NCBI GenBank assembly: GCA_012842545.1
Contig: DUSQ01000046.1
Coordinates: forward strand, 1-16,863
Direction of reading: 5' to 3'
DNA: 16,863 nt
Origin: Coprothermobacter sp.
GTDB lineage: Bacteria > Coprothermobacterota > Coprothermobacteria > Coprothermobacterales > Coprothermobacteraceae
The notes beneath the pieces are model-generated. The model was not told where the DNA came from. It did no database searches and worked only from the letters and a program-made list of their open reading frames with translations. Every line of letters starts with the position of its first letter. The first letter of the stretch is position 1. Of the stretch, positions 6,988-13,646 are shown piece by piece. The position numbers were made by a program, and so were the translations under genes.

Positions 6988-7533
6988 ATGTCGAGAATAG
7001 GTAATAAGCCAGTCGTTGTTCCAAAAGGTGTGACCGTCACCATTGACGGTAGCGCGGTTACCGTGAAAGGACCCAAAGGTACTTTGACGAGAACCTTTGA
7101 TCCGCGCATAAGAATCTCTTTGGTTGAAGACCAGGTCATTGTGGAAAGAACGTCTGAAGAAAAAGAGGTAAAGGCGCTTCACGGAACCACACGTGCACTA
7201 ATTCAGAACATGGTAACGGGCGTAAGTGAGGGTTTTTCTGTGACATTGAAAATTCGTGGTGTGGGTTACCGTGCGGAGCTTAAGGGTAAAGATTTACAGT
7301 TGTCGTTGGGTTTTTCACATCCTGTGGTTGTTCAGAGCATCGAGGGCGTTCAGTTCCAGGTGCCCTCTGCTGACACCGTAGTCATTAGTGGCATTGACAA
7401 ACAGTTGGTAACGCAGGTTGCCGCAAACATAAGAAGATACAGAATCCCCGATGCTTACAAGGGCAAAGGTATTTGGTATGAAGGTGAGCAGAGAACCTTG
7501 AAGCCCGGTAAAGCTGTGGGTAAAGGCAAGTAA
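6988..7533 (+). CDS. rplF: 50S ribosomal protein L6
   Basis: L6 (181 aa) has two similar domains and lies near the factor-binding site. Landmarks are SRIGNKPVVVPKGVTVTIDG, VKGPKGTLTR, then LQLSLGFSHPV, and in the second domain IRRYRIPDAYKGKGIWYEGE, close to the universal RxPEPYKGKGIRY. Close by the 5' end, VTV is encoded twice with similar codons, which creates competing small hairpins (7033-7064) of doubtful meaning. The start follows GGTGAGGTGG (6972-6981). Confidence 0.96.
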   Translation: MSRIGNKPVVVPKGVTVTIDGSAVTVKGPKGTLTRTFDPRIRISLVEDQVIVERTSEEKEVKALHGTTRALIQNMVTGVSEGFSVTLKIRGVGYRAELKGKDLQLSLGFSHPVVVQSIEGVQFQVPSADTVVISGIDKQLVTQVAANIRRYRIPDAYKGKGIWYEGEQRTLKPGKAVGKGK

Positions 7534-7545
7534 TGTGGGAGGTGC

Positions 7546-7920
7546 ATGAGTTTGATTGTGGAAGCATCTAGAGCAGAACTAAGGAGAGTTAGACATAAAA
7601 GGATAAGAAAGCACATAACTGGGACAGCTGAAAGGCCGAGACTCTGTGTATTCCGGTCTTCAAGGCACATCTATGCACAGATCATCGATGATCAGAGCGG
7701 TCGCACATTGGTCTCTGCTTCCACCTTGGAGAAGGAACTGCGGGATCAGATTAAGGGCTTAAAGAAAACTGAGCAGGCAGCAGCGGTAGGCAGATTGATT
7801 GCAGAAAGGGCACTGGAAAAAGGTATAAAGACTGTGGTTTTTGACCGCGGTGGCTATAAGTATCACGGACGAGTAAAGGCGTTAGCTGACGCGTCACGTG
7901 AAGCCGGGTTGGAGTTCTAG
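7546..7920 (+). CDS. rplR: 50S ribosomal protein L18
   Basis: L18 (124 aa) binds 5S rRNA with L5 and joins it to the 50S subunit. The body is canonical: VRHKRIRKHITGTAERPRLC then VFRSSRHIYAQIIDD, with the end FDRGGYKYHGRVKALADASR and REAGLEF. Two starts compete. The ATG at 7546 lies only 3 nt after GGAGG (7538-7542). A TTG at 7552 is 9 nt from it and gives MIVEASRAELRRVRHKR, closer to typical L18 starts. The difference is two residues; I keep the ATG but am unsure. Confidence 0.93.
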   Translation: MSLIVEASRAELRRVRHKRIRKHITGTAERPRLCVFRSSRHIYAQIIDDQSGRTLVSASTLEKELRDQIKGLKKTEQAAAVGRLIAERALEKGIKTVVFDRGGYKYHGRVKALADASREAGLEF

Positions 7921-7933
7921 GAGGTGTGCTTGA

Positions 7934-8422
7934 ATGGACATGACTAATTTGCAGGAAAGGGTTATCGAGATACGCAGGGTTGCCCGTGTTGTAAAAGGCG
8001 GTAAAAGACTTCGTTTCAGAGCGCTTGTAGTAGTAGGCGATGGCGAAGGACACGTGGGTGTGGGCATTGGCAAAGCTGGAGAAGTACCAGATGCTGTTGC
8101 AAAAGCCGTAACGCGTGCTCGGAAAAACATGATTGAAGTGCCTTTAGCGGGTACCACAGTGCCCCACACGGTCATTGCTAAGGCTGAAACTTCCACCGTA
8201 CTCATAAAGCCTGCCGTAAAGGGAACCGGAGTGCTGGCGGGGCAAACGGTGAGAGCCATTTTGGAAATGGCTGGCATCAAGGACGTCATCACAAAATCTA
8301 TGGGCTCAACCAACCCTGTAAACCTAGCTTATGCTACCATTGAAGCTTTAAAGTCTCTGAAAAAGCCCAGAGAAGTTGCAGAATTAAGAGGCGTTTCCAT
8401 AGAGCAAATACTTAAAAGGTAA
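7934..8422 (+). CDS. rpsE: 30S ribosomal protein S5
   Basis: S5 (162 aa) contributes to decoding accuracy and the mRNA entry channel. The double-stranded RNA-binding part contains RVARVVKGGKRLRFRALVVV then GDGEGHVGVGIGKAGEVPDA. The C-terminal domain has GVLAGQTVRAILEMAGIKDV and KSMGSTNPVNLAYATIEAL. The Shine-Dalgarno GGAGGTG (7920-7926) overlaps the rplR stop. The next gene is rplO after only 14 nt, so the L30 gene that usually sits here is missing. Confidence 0.97.
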   Translation: MDMTNLQERVIEIRRVARVVKGGKRLRFRALVVVGDGEGHVGVGIGKAGEVPDAVAKAVTRARKNMIEVPLAGTTVPHTVIAKAETSTVLIKPAVKGTGVLAGQTVRAILEMAGIKDVITKSMGSTNPVNLAYATIEALKSLKKPREVAELRGVSIEQILKR

Positions 8423-8436
8423 TGAGGTGATCGAAA

Positions 8437-8886
8437 ATGAGATTGCATACGCTACAACCTGCACCTGGAGCCAAGACCAATAAGAAAAGAGTTGGTAGGG
8501 GTACGTCTTCTGGACATGGAAAGACATCTGGCTTCGGTCATAAGGGCCAGAAGGCGCGGTCCGGACGTGTTGGAAAACGTGGTTTCGAAGGAGGACAAAC
8601 ACCCCTTTACAAGAAGTTACCTAAAATAATGAGGTTCAAGAATTATCCCTTTAAGGTTGAATACGAAGTTGTGAATGTGGAAAAGCTTAATCGTTTTGAG
8701 AGCGGATCGGTGGTGGATCTTGGAACCCTCGTTGATACTGGTCTGGTGAGTTCTTTGTCGGCAAAGGTGAAGATTCTTGGCCAAGGAGAGATTACAAAGG
8801 CTCTTCAGGTAAAGGTTCACGCTGTGAGTCAATCAGCCAAAGAGAAAATAGAGGCTGCCGGTGGTTCCGTTGAGGTGGTGGACTGA
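8437..8886 (+). CDS. rplO: 50S ribosomal protein L15
   Basis: L15 (149 aa) is a late-assembly 50S protein with a long basic N-terminal extension. It starts RLHTLQPAPGAKTNKKRVGR and contains GTSSGHGKTSGFGHKGQKAR then GFEGGQTPLYKKLPK. The C-terminal globular domain ends in KVHAVSQSAKEKIEAAGGSV. The Shine-Dalgarno is GAGGTGATCG (8424-8433). Its TGA stop abuts the secY ATG with no gap, so L15 and SecY are probably translationally coupled. Confidence 0.96.
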   Translation: MRLHTLQPAPGAKTNKKRVGRGTSSGHGKTSGFGHKGQKARSGRVGKRGFEGGQTPLYKKLPKIMRFKNYPFKVEYEVVNVEKLNRFESGSVVDLGTLVDTGLVSSLSAKVKILGQGEITKALQVKVHAVSQSAKEKIEAAGGSVEVVD

Positions 8887-10176
8887 ATGTGGCAAGTGCT
8901 GAAAGCGTCATGGGAGTTTAAAGAAACTCGTGTCCGCATCTTGTACACGGTTCTGTTTCTGGTTATCTTCCGTGCGGGAACATTCTTGCCCATACCTGGT
9001 GTGAATCCTGCTGCTATTAAGGTGTTGCAGGAACAAGCCGGTTTTTTGGGCATTCTCAACTTCTTTACAGGTGGTTCATCTTACTACACCATTTCCATAT
9101 TTACTCTGGGAGTACTGCCATACATTAACGCGTCCATCATCATGCAGCTGTTGGGAGTGATTTTCCCAGCATTGGAAGACCTTCGTAAAGAAGGGGAAGA
9201 AGGAAGAAAGAAACTTCAGATGTACGTTAGGTGGCTTGGAGCTGGATTATCCGTGGTTATGTCCTATGCCGCTTACCTCTATTTCTCTTATGGCTTGGCC
9301 GTAGGAGGAACTTCACTCATAGCACCGAGTTTCCAATCAGCAGTGGTAACCACTTTAATTCTGGCAGCTGGCTCCATGTTCTTGGTGTGGCTTGGTGAAG
9401 TGTTTACCATGAAGGGCTTGGGAAACGGTGTTTCTCTTATCATCTTTTCAGGCATACTTGCTCGCGTAGTGCCTTCTTTAGTACAGTTTTTCCAGACCTC
9501 AAAGAGCACTGGTACAAGCGTACTTTCGCTAGTTGTCGCAGTCATCTTTGGTCTGGTCCTTGTATTCATTACCACGGCGGCGTATCTTGCTGAACGTAAG
9601 ATACCAGTGCAGTACGCAAGCCGTATCAGGGGAACCAAGGTTTACGGAGGACAGGCAACCACTATTCCCATAAGACTACTGCAGGCGGGGGTTATGCCCA
9701 TCATCTTTGCTTCAGCATTCATTAACGCCCCTACGGTGATTTCTGGGTGGTTCCCACAGTCAGGTTTCACCAAATGGTGGAACACCTATTTTAATCACAT
9801 GACCATTTGGTACAACCTGGCATATTTCATCTTGGTCATATTCTTCGCCTACTTCTACAACACCATTGCCTATGATCCCGATGAGATTGCAAAGAACATT
9901 CAAAAACAGGGTGGATTCATACCAGGAATACGCCCAGGTAAACCCACAGCTGACTACATTGCAGGAGTCATTTATCGCCTCACACTGCCTGCTTCCATTT
10001 TCTTGGGCTTGGTTGCAGTGCTTCCCGATTTGTTCATGCAATTGTTTGGGATGGGGAGGCTTTTCCTTTTTGGAGGAACCTCTTTGCTCATTGTCATTGG
10101 TGTGGCTCTGGAAATCTTCCGTCAGCTCGAGGCGTATGTCCAGCTTAGACACTACAAAGGCTTCTTGGAGCTTTAA
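8887..10176 (+). CDS. secY: Preprotein translocase subunit SecY
   Basis: SecY (429 aa) is the channel of the Sec translocon in the cytoplasmic membrane. About ten membrane segments are visible. TM1 is near residues 18-37, and the plug region carries FFTGGSSYYTISIFTLGVLP. The TM2 motif YINASIIMQLLGVIFPALE is present. The cytoplasmic loop after TM6 contains AERKIPVQYASRIRGTKVYG then GQATTIPIRL, and the end is RQLEAYVQLRHYKGFLEL. The start is adjacent to the rplO stop, with GAGGTGGTGG (8872-8881) as ribosome site. Length and motifs are normal; no signal peptide is expected. Confidence 0.97.
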   Translation: MWQVLKASWEFKETRVRILYTVLFLVIFRAGTFLPIPGVNPAAIKVLQEQAGFLGILNFFTGGSSYYTISIFTLGVLPYINASIIMQLLGVIFPALEDLRKEGEEGRKKLQMYVRWLGAGLSVVMSYAAYLYFSYGLAVGGTSLIAPSFQSAVVTTLILAAGSMFLVWLGEVFTMKGLGNGVSLIIFSGILARVVPSLVQFFQTSKSTGTSVLSLVVAVIFGLVLVFITTAAYLAERKIPVQYASRIRGTKVYGGQATTIPIRLLQAGVMPIIFASAFINAPTVISGWFPQSGFTKWWNTYFNHMTIWYNLAYFILVIFFAYFYNTIAYDPDEIAKNIQKQGGFIPGIRPGKPTADYIAGVIYRLTLPASIFLGLVAVLPDLFMQLFGMGRLFLFGGTSLLIVIGVALEIFRQLEAYVQLRHYKGFLEL

Positions 10177-10178
10177 GC

Positions 10179-10814
10179 ATGATCAGATACGTCATTTTTC
10201 TTGGAAAACCTGGGTCTGGTAAAGGTACTCAGGCCCAGTATTTTTCAAGATTTGGGTGGATACATCTTTCCACCGGAGAACTATTCAGGAGGCATTTGCA
10301 GGAAAAGACGGTCTTGGGCTCCAAAGTGGAACAATTTGTTAAGAGAGGCGACTTAGTTCCTGATGATGTTACTTTTAGCTTGGTAGAAGACTTTCTGACT
10401 AAGGTGGAACCAGATTCAAGGATCATATTCGACGGTTTCCCACGCAGTGAGAACCAAGCGCAATTACTCGAATACTGGACTGAGAAGACAGGAGCATTAC
10501 TTGTGGCTGCGGTGGAGTTTTTCCTTCCAGATGATGAGGCTGTAAGAAGATTGCTAAACCGGTATTACTGCCCCAGCTGTGGGTACGTAAGCAATGAGCC
10601 TGGGTTGTGTCCGAACGATGGCAGTTCTCTGGTAAAGAGGACTGATGATAGTGAGGAAGTAATAAGGAAACGCCTTGCTGACTATGAATCTTACGCGCCT
10701 CAGCTGAGGACGTTTTACCGCAGGAAGGGAAAGTATTTAGCTGTTGATGCTACGAAAAAGCCTTCACAGATAAGTAAGTTTTTGGAAAGCGTGATGTTGA
10801 GAAATGATTTATGA
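10179..10814 (+). CDS. adk: Adenylate kinase, zinc type with short LID
   Basis: Adk (211 aa) interconverts ATP + AMP and 2 ADP in the cytoplasm. The P-loop is GKPGSGKGTQ (residues 9-18). The AMP site has STGELFRRHL, with the conserved Arg, and DGFPRSENQAQ. R128 and the KRTDDSEEVIRKRL segment supply the LID and catalytic arginines. The LID carries zinc ligands C131-x2-C134 and C144-x2-D147. Related zinc kinases have about 16 residues between the pairs; here there are 9, and the usual YHxxFNPP segment is missing. It lies 2 nt after secY and overlaps map by 11 nt. Confidence 0.95.
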   Translation: MIRYVIFLGKPGSGKGTQAQYFSRFGWIHLSTGELFRRHLQEKTVLGSKVEQFVKRGDLVPDDVTFSLVEDFLTKVEPDSRIIFDGFPRSENQAQLLEYWTEKTGALLVAAVEFFLPDDEAVRRLLNRYYCPSCGYVSNEPGLCPNDGSSLVKRTDDSEEVIRKRLADYESYAPQLRTFYRRKGKYLAVDATKKPSQISKFLESVMLRNDL

Positions 10815-11547
10815 TAAGAATGCGTTAAAGCAGATGAGGGAAGCAGGTCTTCGTCTTACCGAGGTCATTCATAGGCTCAGGGAACAAGTGGTCCCGGGTG
10901 TAACGGGCGAGGAATTAGATGCCATAGCCGAAAAGTTAATACTGTCTTTGGATTCCATACCTTCATTTAAGGGCTATGGAGGTTTTCCTGCGTCCATATG
11001 TGTGTCCGTGGATGATGTGGTTATTCACGGTATACCCTCAAAAAGGCCACTACTCCCTGGTCAGCTGGTTAGTATTGATTTAGGTCTGGTCTATGATGGT
11101 TGGAACAGTGATGCGGCTTTCACAGTGATTCTGCCACCTGTACAGGAAAACAAGCAAAAGCTCTCTGATGTTACGTTGAAGGCTTTGCGAAGTGGTGTGA
11201 CAGCCATAAAACCCGGAGTTCATTTGGGAGACGTATCGGCGCAAATACAGAGAGTGGCTCAAGAAGCTGGAGTTGGCATCGTCAGGGATTTTACTGGCCA
11301 TGGCATTGGGCGGCACTTGCATGAAGACCCTCCGATTCCCAATTTTGGTCGTCCCCATACTGGACCTGTATTAAAGCCGTACATGTTTTTGGCAGTGGAG
11401 CCCATGTTTACAGAAGGTAACGGTTGTGTGGTCATTGAAGCCGATGGGTGGACTGTGAGGACTTGTGACCATAGTAATGCGGCTCATTTTGAGTTTACTG
11501 TGGCAGTTACTGATAATGGTGCGGAGGTTTTAACACCGCATGTGTAG
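10804..11547 (+). CDS. map: Type I methionine aminopeptidase
   Basis: Map (247 aa) removes the initiator methionine from nascent proteins. The five metal ligands of the pita-bread fold are present: D92 and D103 (SIDLGLVYDGWNSDAAF), H166 (GHGIGRHLHEDP), E199 (LAVEPMF) and E230 (AHFEFTVAVTDNG). The substrate-site histidines H75 (VIHGIP) and H173 are also present. The residue after E230 is F, where most family members have H (YEHT). There is no N-terminal zinc or SH3 extension. The ATG lies in the adk 3' end without a clear Shine-Dalgarno, so coupling to Adk termination is likely. Confidence 0.96.
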   Translation: MIYDKNALKQMREAGLRLTEVIHRLREQVVPGVTGEELDAIAEKLILSLDSIPSFKGYGGFPASICVSVDDVVIHGIPSKRPLLPGQLVSIDLGLVYDGWNSDAAFTVILPPVQENKQKLSDVTLKALRSGVTAIKPGVHLGDVSAQIQRVAQEAGVGIVRDFTGHGIGRHLHEDPPIPNFGRPHTGPVLKPYMFLAVEPMFTEGNGCVVIEADGWTVRTCDHSNAAHFEFTVAVTDNGAEVLTPHV

Positions 11548-11559
11548 TGGTAACACTAC
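11521..11559 (+). promoter_or_regulatory. Two hairpins flanking the KOW-gene start codon
   Basis: Immediately before the ATG (11540), GCGG (11521-11524) can pair with CCGC (11536-11539), which closes over the GGAGG ribosome site (11523-11527). Immediately after it, GTAGTG (11544-11549) pairs perfectly with CACTAC (11554-11559) around GTAA, a GNRA-class tetraloop. The second helix contains the map stop codon. Together they could restrain initiation of the KOW gene until ribosomes finish map, or be a binding site for its product. Stems of 4 and 6 bp are common by chance, so this is tentative. Confidence 0.35.
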
Positions 11560-11827
11560 CAGTAATAGCACTGATAAGGTTGCACGTAACATTTCTGTGG
11601 GTGATGTGGTAAAATCTCTCAGCGGACGCACCAAAGGGCGTTATTTTGTGGTAATTGCTGAGAATGATAGATATGTTTTCTTAAGCGATGGCGAAAAATG
11701 GACCATTGGTAAGTCCAAAAAGAAGAATAGAAAACACGTGGAAGGTGTAGGGTTAAAAGTGGAACGCATTTCTGATGAAGAAATAAGGCGTTTTTTGCGT
11801 GATTTATCACGCGGAGGGAATGGTTAA
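11540..11827 (+). CDS. KOW-domain RNA-binding protein (L14e-like family)
   Basis: This 95-aa protein is of the KOW/SH3-barrel type often encoded between map and infA in Firmicutes (the B. subtilis counterpart I recall is YbzG). Its exact function is unknown; an association with RNA or the ribosome is presumed. The KOW segment lies at about residues 19-50: ISVGDVVKSLSGRTKGRYFV then VIAENDRYVFLSDGEKW. It is followed by a lysine-rich stretch GKSKKKNRKHVEG and a charged helix ISDEEIRRFLRDL. The first 13 residues are a low-complexity Ser/Thr/Asn tail (MCSGNTTSNSTDK). It overlaps map by 8 nt and infA by 1 nt. Confidence 0.88.
   Translation: MCSGNTTSNSTDKVARNISVGDVVKSLSGRTKGRYFVVIAENDRYVFLSDGEKWTIGKSKKKNRKHVEGVGLKVERISDEEIRRFLRDLSRGGNG
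11791..11818 (+). promoter_or_regulatory. Hairpin abutting the infA Shine-Dalgarno
   Basis: GCGTGA (11797-11802) and TCACGC (11807-11812) form a perfect 6-bp stem around TTTA. The next bases on the 3' side are GGAGGG (11813-11818), the infA ribosome site. The bases before the stem are TTTTTT (11791-11796), which could pair weakly with that site by G-U wobble plus one U-A. The T-run precedes rather than follows the stem, so this is not a terminator. It could modulate IF1 translation. Confidence 0.4.
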
Positions 11828-12048
11828 TGTCGTCTGGAAAAAAAGATGTCATAGAAGTTGAAGGGATCGTTTTAGAGAAGCTGCCCAATGCAACGTTTAA
11901 AGTGCAGCTCCCTGGCGGTAAGGTTATCACAGCTTACACTTCTGGTAAAATGCGGATGAATTTCATCCGAATCTTGCCTGGTGACAAGGTTAAAGTAGAG
12001 ATTTCTACTTACGATCCTGATCGTGGAAGAATAGTCTACAGACTTTAG
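11827..12048 (+). CDS. infA: Translation initiation factor IF-1
   Basis: IF1 (73 aa) is an S1/OB-fold protein that binds the 30S A site during initiation. Landmarks are KKDVIEVEGIVLEKLPNATF, then VQLPGGKVITAYTSGKMRMN, FIRILPGDKVKVEISTYDPD and RGRIVYRL. Most IF1 proteins have AHISGKMR where this one has AYTSGKMR. The ATG shares its first base with the TAA of the KOW gene (TAATG), with GGAGGG (11813-11818) 8 nt upstream, and a small hairpin abuts that site. Confidence 0.97.
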   Translation: MSSGKKDVIEVEGIVLEKLPNATFKVQLPGGKVITAYTSGKMRMNFIRILPGDKVKVEISTYDPDRGRIVYRL

Positions 12049-12064
12049 AAGGAGTGATCTTGAG

Positions 12065-12178
12065 GTGAAAGTACGTCCGTCAGTAAAAAAGATTTGTGAC
12101 AAATGCCAAATTGTGCGAAGGAAAGGCCGTGTGTATGTCATTTGCGAAAATCCAAAGCACAAGCAGAGACAAGGTTAG
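12065..12178 (+). CDS. rpmJ: 50S ribosomal protein L36, zinc type
   Basis: This 37-codon gene encodes the C+ form of L36, a small zinc protein of the 50S subunit. The protein begins MKVRPSVKKICDKCQIVRRK and ends VICENPKHKQRQG. The zinc ligands are C11, C14, C27 and H32. The start is GTG, 10 nt after AAGGAG (12049-12054). It lies between infA and rpsM, the usual place. It was found by direct reading, because it is too short for routine open-frame cut-offs. Confidence 0.96.
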   Translation: MKVRPSVKKICDKCQIVRRKGRVYVICENPKHKQRQG

Positions 12179-12191
12179 GAGGTGCAGTTAG

Positions 12192-12566
12192 GTGGCACGT
12201 ATTGTTGGAGTTGAGTTGCCAGATAACAAAAGAATTCTGTTCGCACTACCGAGGATTTATGGCATAGGTAGGTCTACAGCAGAGGATATCTGTGAAGCCT
12301 TAGGAATTGATCCTATGCAGAAGCTTGGAGAATTAACGCCTGATCAAATTAACACGCTTCAGGATTACATCACTGCTCACTATAAAGTGGAGGGTGATTT
12401 GAGGCGTGAAGTGGCCATGAACATTAAAAGGCTCATGGACATAAAGTGTTACCGTGGGATTAGGCATCAGAGAGGGCTTCCCGTAAGAGGCCAGCGCACA
12501 AGGCATAATGCCAGAACCAGAAAAGGTCCACGTAAAACTGTGGGTGCGAAAAAAGGAAAGAGATAG
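12192..12566 (+). CDS. rpsM: 30S ribosomal protein S13
   Basis: S13 (124 aa) lies at the top of the 30S head and bridges to the 50S. It begins ARIVGVELPDNKRILFALPR and contains YGIGRSTAEDICEALGID, a helix-hairpin-helix-like segment. The C-terminus has CYRGIRHQRGLPVRGQRTRH and NARTRKGPRKTVGAKKGKR, which reaches the P-site tRNA. The start is GTG behind AGGAGGTG (12177-12184), which overlaps the rpmJ stop. No long leader pseudoknot for S4 control is visible upstream. Confidence 0.97.
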   Translation: MARIVGVELPDNKRILFALPRIYGIGRSTAEDICEALGIDPMQKLGELTPDQINTLQDYITAHYKVEGDLRREVAMNIKRLMDIKCYRGIRHQRGLPVRGQRTRHNARTRKGPRKTVGAKKGKR

Positions 12567-12596
12567 TCTTAAACCAATCGTGGAGGTGTTTTAAAA

Positions 12597-12974
12597 GTGG
12601 CTCAGAAAAAGAGGAAAGAACGCAGATATGTACCCTATGGGGTTGCACACATTCATTCAACCTTTAACAATACAATAATAACTATTACTGATCCCAACGG
12701 TGCTGTTCTTGCTTGGGCTTCTGGAGGGTTTTTCTTCAAAGGAACAAGGAAAGGTACACCTTATGCTGCTCAGTTAGCATCAGAAAGTGTGGCAAAAAAA
12801 GTTCAACAAACTTACGGGATGAAAGAAATAGATGTTTTGGTAAAGGGACCGGGGCCAGGGCGAGAGACAGCCATAAGGGCTCTGCAAGCAGTTGGTTTGG
12901 ATGTGAAATCCATAAAGGATGTAACTCCCATACCACACAATGGTTGCAGGCCTCCAAAGGCCCGCCGGGTATGA
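12597..12974 (+). CDS. rpsK: 30S ribosomal protein S11
   Basis: S11 (125 aa) lines the platform and mRNA exit channel. Landmarks are VAHIHSTFNNTIITITDPNG, ASGGFFFKGTRKGTPYAAQL and the end GPGPGRETAIRALQAVGLDV, then DVTPIPHNGCRPPKARRV. The start is GTG with GGAGGTG (12582-12588) upstream. The 30-nt gap before it is the longest in the window and holds only an AT-rich stretch that might form a weak stem around the ribosome site. Confidence 0.97.
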   Translation: MAQKKRKERRYVPYGVAHIHSTFNNTIITITDPNGAVLAWASGGFFFKGTRKGTPYAAQLASESVAKKVQQTYGMKEIDVLVKGPGPGRETAIRALQAVGLDVKSIKDVTPIPHNGCRPPKARRV

Positions 12975-12996
12975 GAATGAGGAGGTAGAAAATAAT

Positions 12997-13629
12997 ATGA
13001 AATATACTGGACCAAGTTGTAGGATATGCCGTAGATCTGGTGTAAAGCTTTTCCTAAAAGGTGAGAAGTGCTTAAGTCCAAAATGCCCCATGGAAAGAAG
13101 GGCTTTTCCGCCTGGACAACATGGCCCCACAAGGAGAGGCAGAAGAGATACCGAGTACGGTCTCCGTTTGAAGGAAAAGCAAAAACTAAGACACTCATAC
13201 ATGATCACAGAAACGCAACTTCGCAGATACTTCTCAGCTGCCATGTCACAAAAAGGTGTAGCAACTGGTACGGCCCTTCTGCAGCTTCTTGAACGCCGTT
13301 TGGATGCGGTGGTTCAGCGCATGGGGTTTGCTAGCAGCATTAAAATGGCACGCAACTGGGTTAGGCATGGCCATGTCATGGTGAACGGCAAAAGGGTAGA
13401 TATTCCCTCTTACTTAGTAAAACCCGGTGACAGAATAACGCTGGACAAGGATCTCAAGGATAACCCTGATGTGCAGAAGAGCATAGCCATGAACGAAGGC
13501 CGTCCCAATTTGGAATGGCTGAGCGTGGATGTAGAAAACCTTGAAGGAGTTTACCTAAGAGTGCCTACCCGAGAGGAAATACCAGTTGCTGTAAACGAAC
13601 AGCTCATCGTTGAATACTATTCGAGATAA
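12997..13629 (+). CDS. rpsD: 30S ribosomal protein S4, zinc type
   Basis: S4 (210 aa from this ATG) nucleates 30S assembly and can repress the alpha operon in E. coli. The N-terminus is the C+ form, with zinc ligands C8, C11, C25 and C30 (CRICRRSG, then KCLSPKC), the same spacing as in Thermus S4. An S4 RNA-binding domain spans about residues 96-155 (ERRLDAVVQRMGFASSIKMA, then RHGHVMVNGKRVDIPSYLVK). An in-frame ATG at 12940 is rejected because it lies within rpsK, and GGAGGT (12981-12986) is well placed for the ATG at 12997. Confidence 0.96.
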   Translation: MKYTGPSCRICRRSGVKLFLKGEKCLSPKCPMERRAFPPGQHGPTRRGRRDTEYGLRLKEKQKLRHSYMITETQLRRYFSAAMSQKGVATGTALLQLLERRLDAVVQRMGFASSIKMARNWVRHGHVMVNGKRVDIPSYLVKPGDRITLDKDLKDNPDVQKSIAMNEGRPNLEWLSVDVENLEGVYLRVPTREEIPVAVNEQLIVEYYSR

Positions 13630-13646
13630 GGCTTGGTGAAGTCATA

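Noticed and set aside
7033..7064. Two mutually exclusive 6-bp hairpins sharing 7046-7050 near the start of rplF.
   Set aside because: They arise because the VTV strand is encoded twice with the same ACCGT core; no regulatory position or U-tract supports a switch.
7084..7112. Promoter-like TTGACG with 17-nt spacer and CATAAG in rplF.
   Set aside because: The -10 box matches only four of six positions, there is no extended -10, and it lies mid-gene with no gene start soon after it on its own.
7680..7693. 14-bp perfect palindrome GATCATCGATGATC in rplR.
   Set aside because: About one such palindrome is expected by chance, and it encodes ordinary L18 residues.
8254..8272. Perfect 8-bp hairpin in rpsE with a 3-nt loop.
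   Set aside because: Chance level for the window, inside the conserved RAILEMAGIK codons, and no positional logic.
11953..11969. 17-nt palindrome in infA forming a 7-bp hairpin.
   Set aside because: It encodes the highly conserved RMNFIR of IF1; chance and codon constraint explain it.
12780..13244. A 154-codon open frame on the minus strand.
   Set aside because: It lies opposite rpsK and rpsD, has no family resemblance and no ribosome site; other minus-strand frames (for example 1763-2197) are likewise shadows of ribosomal genes.
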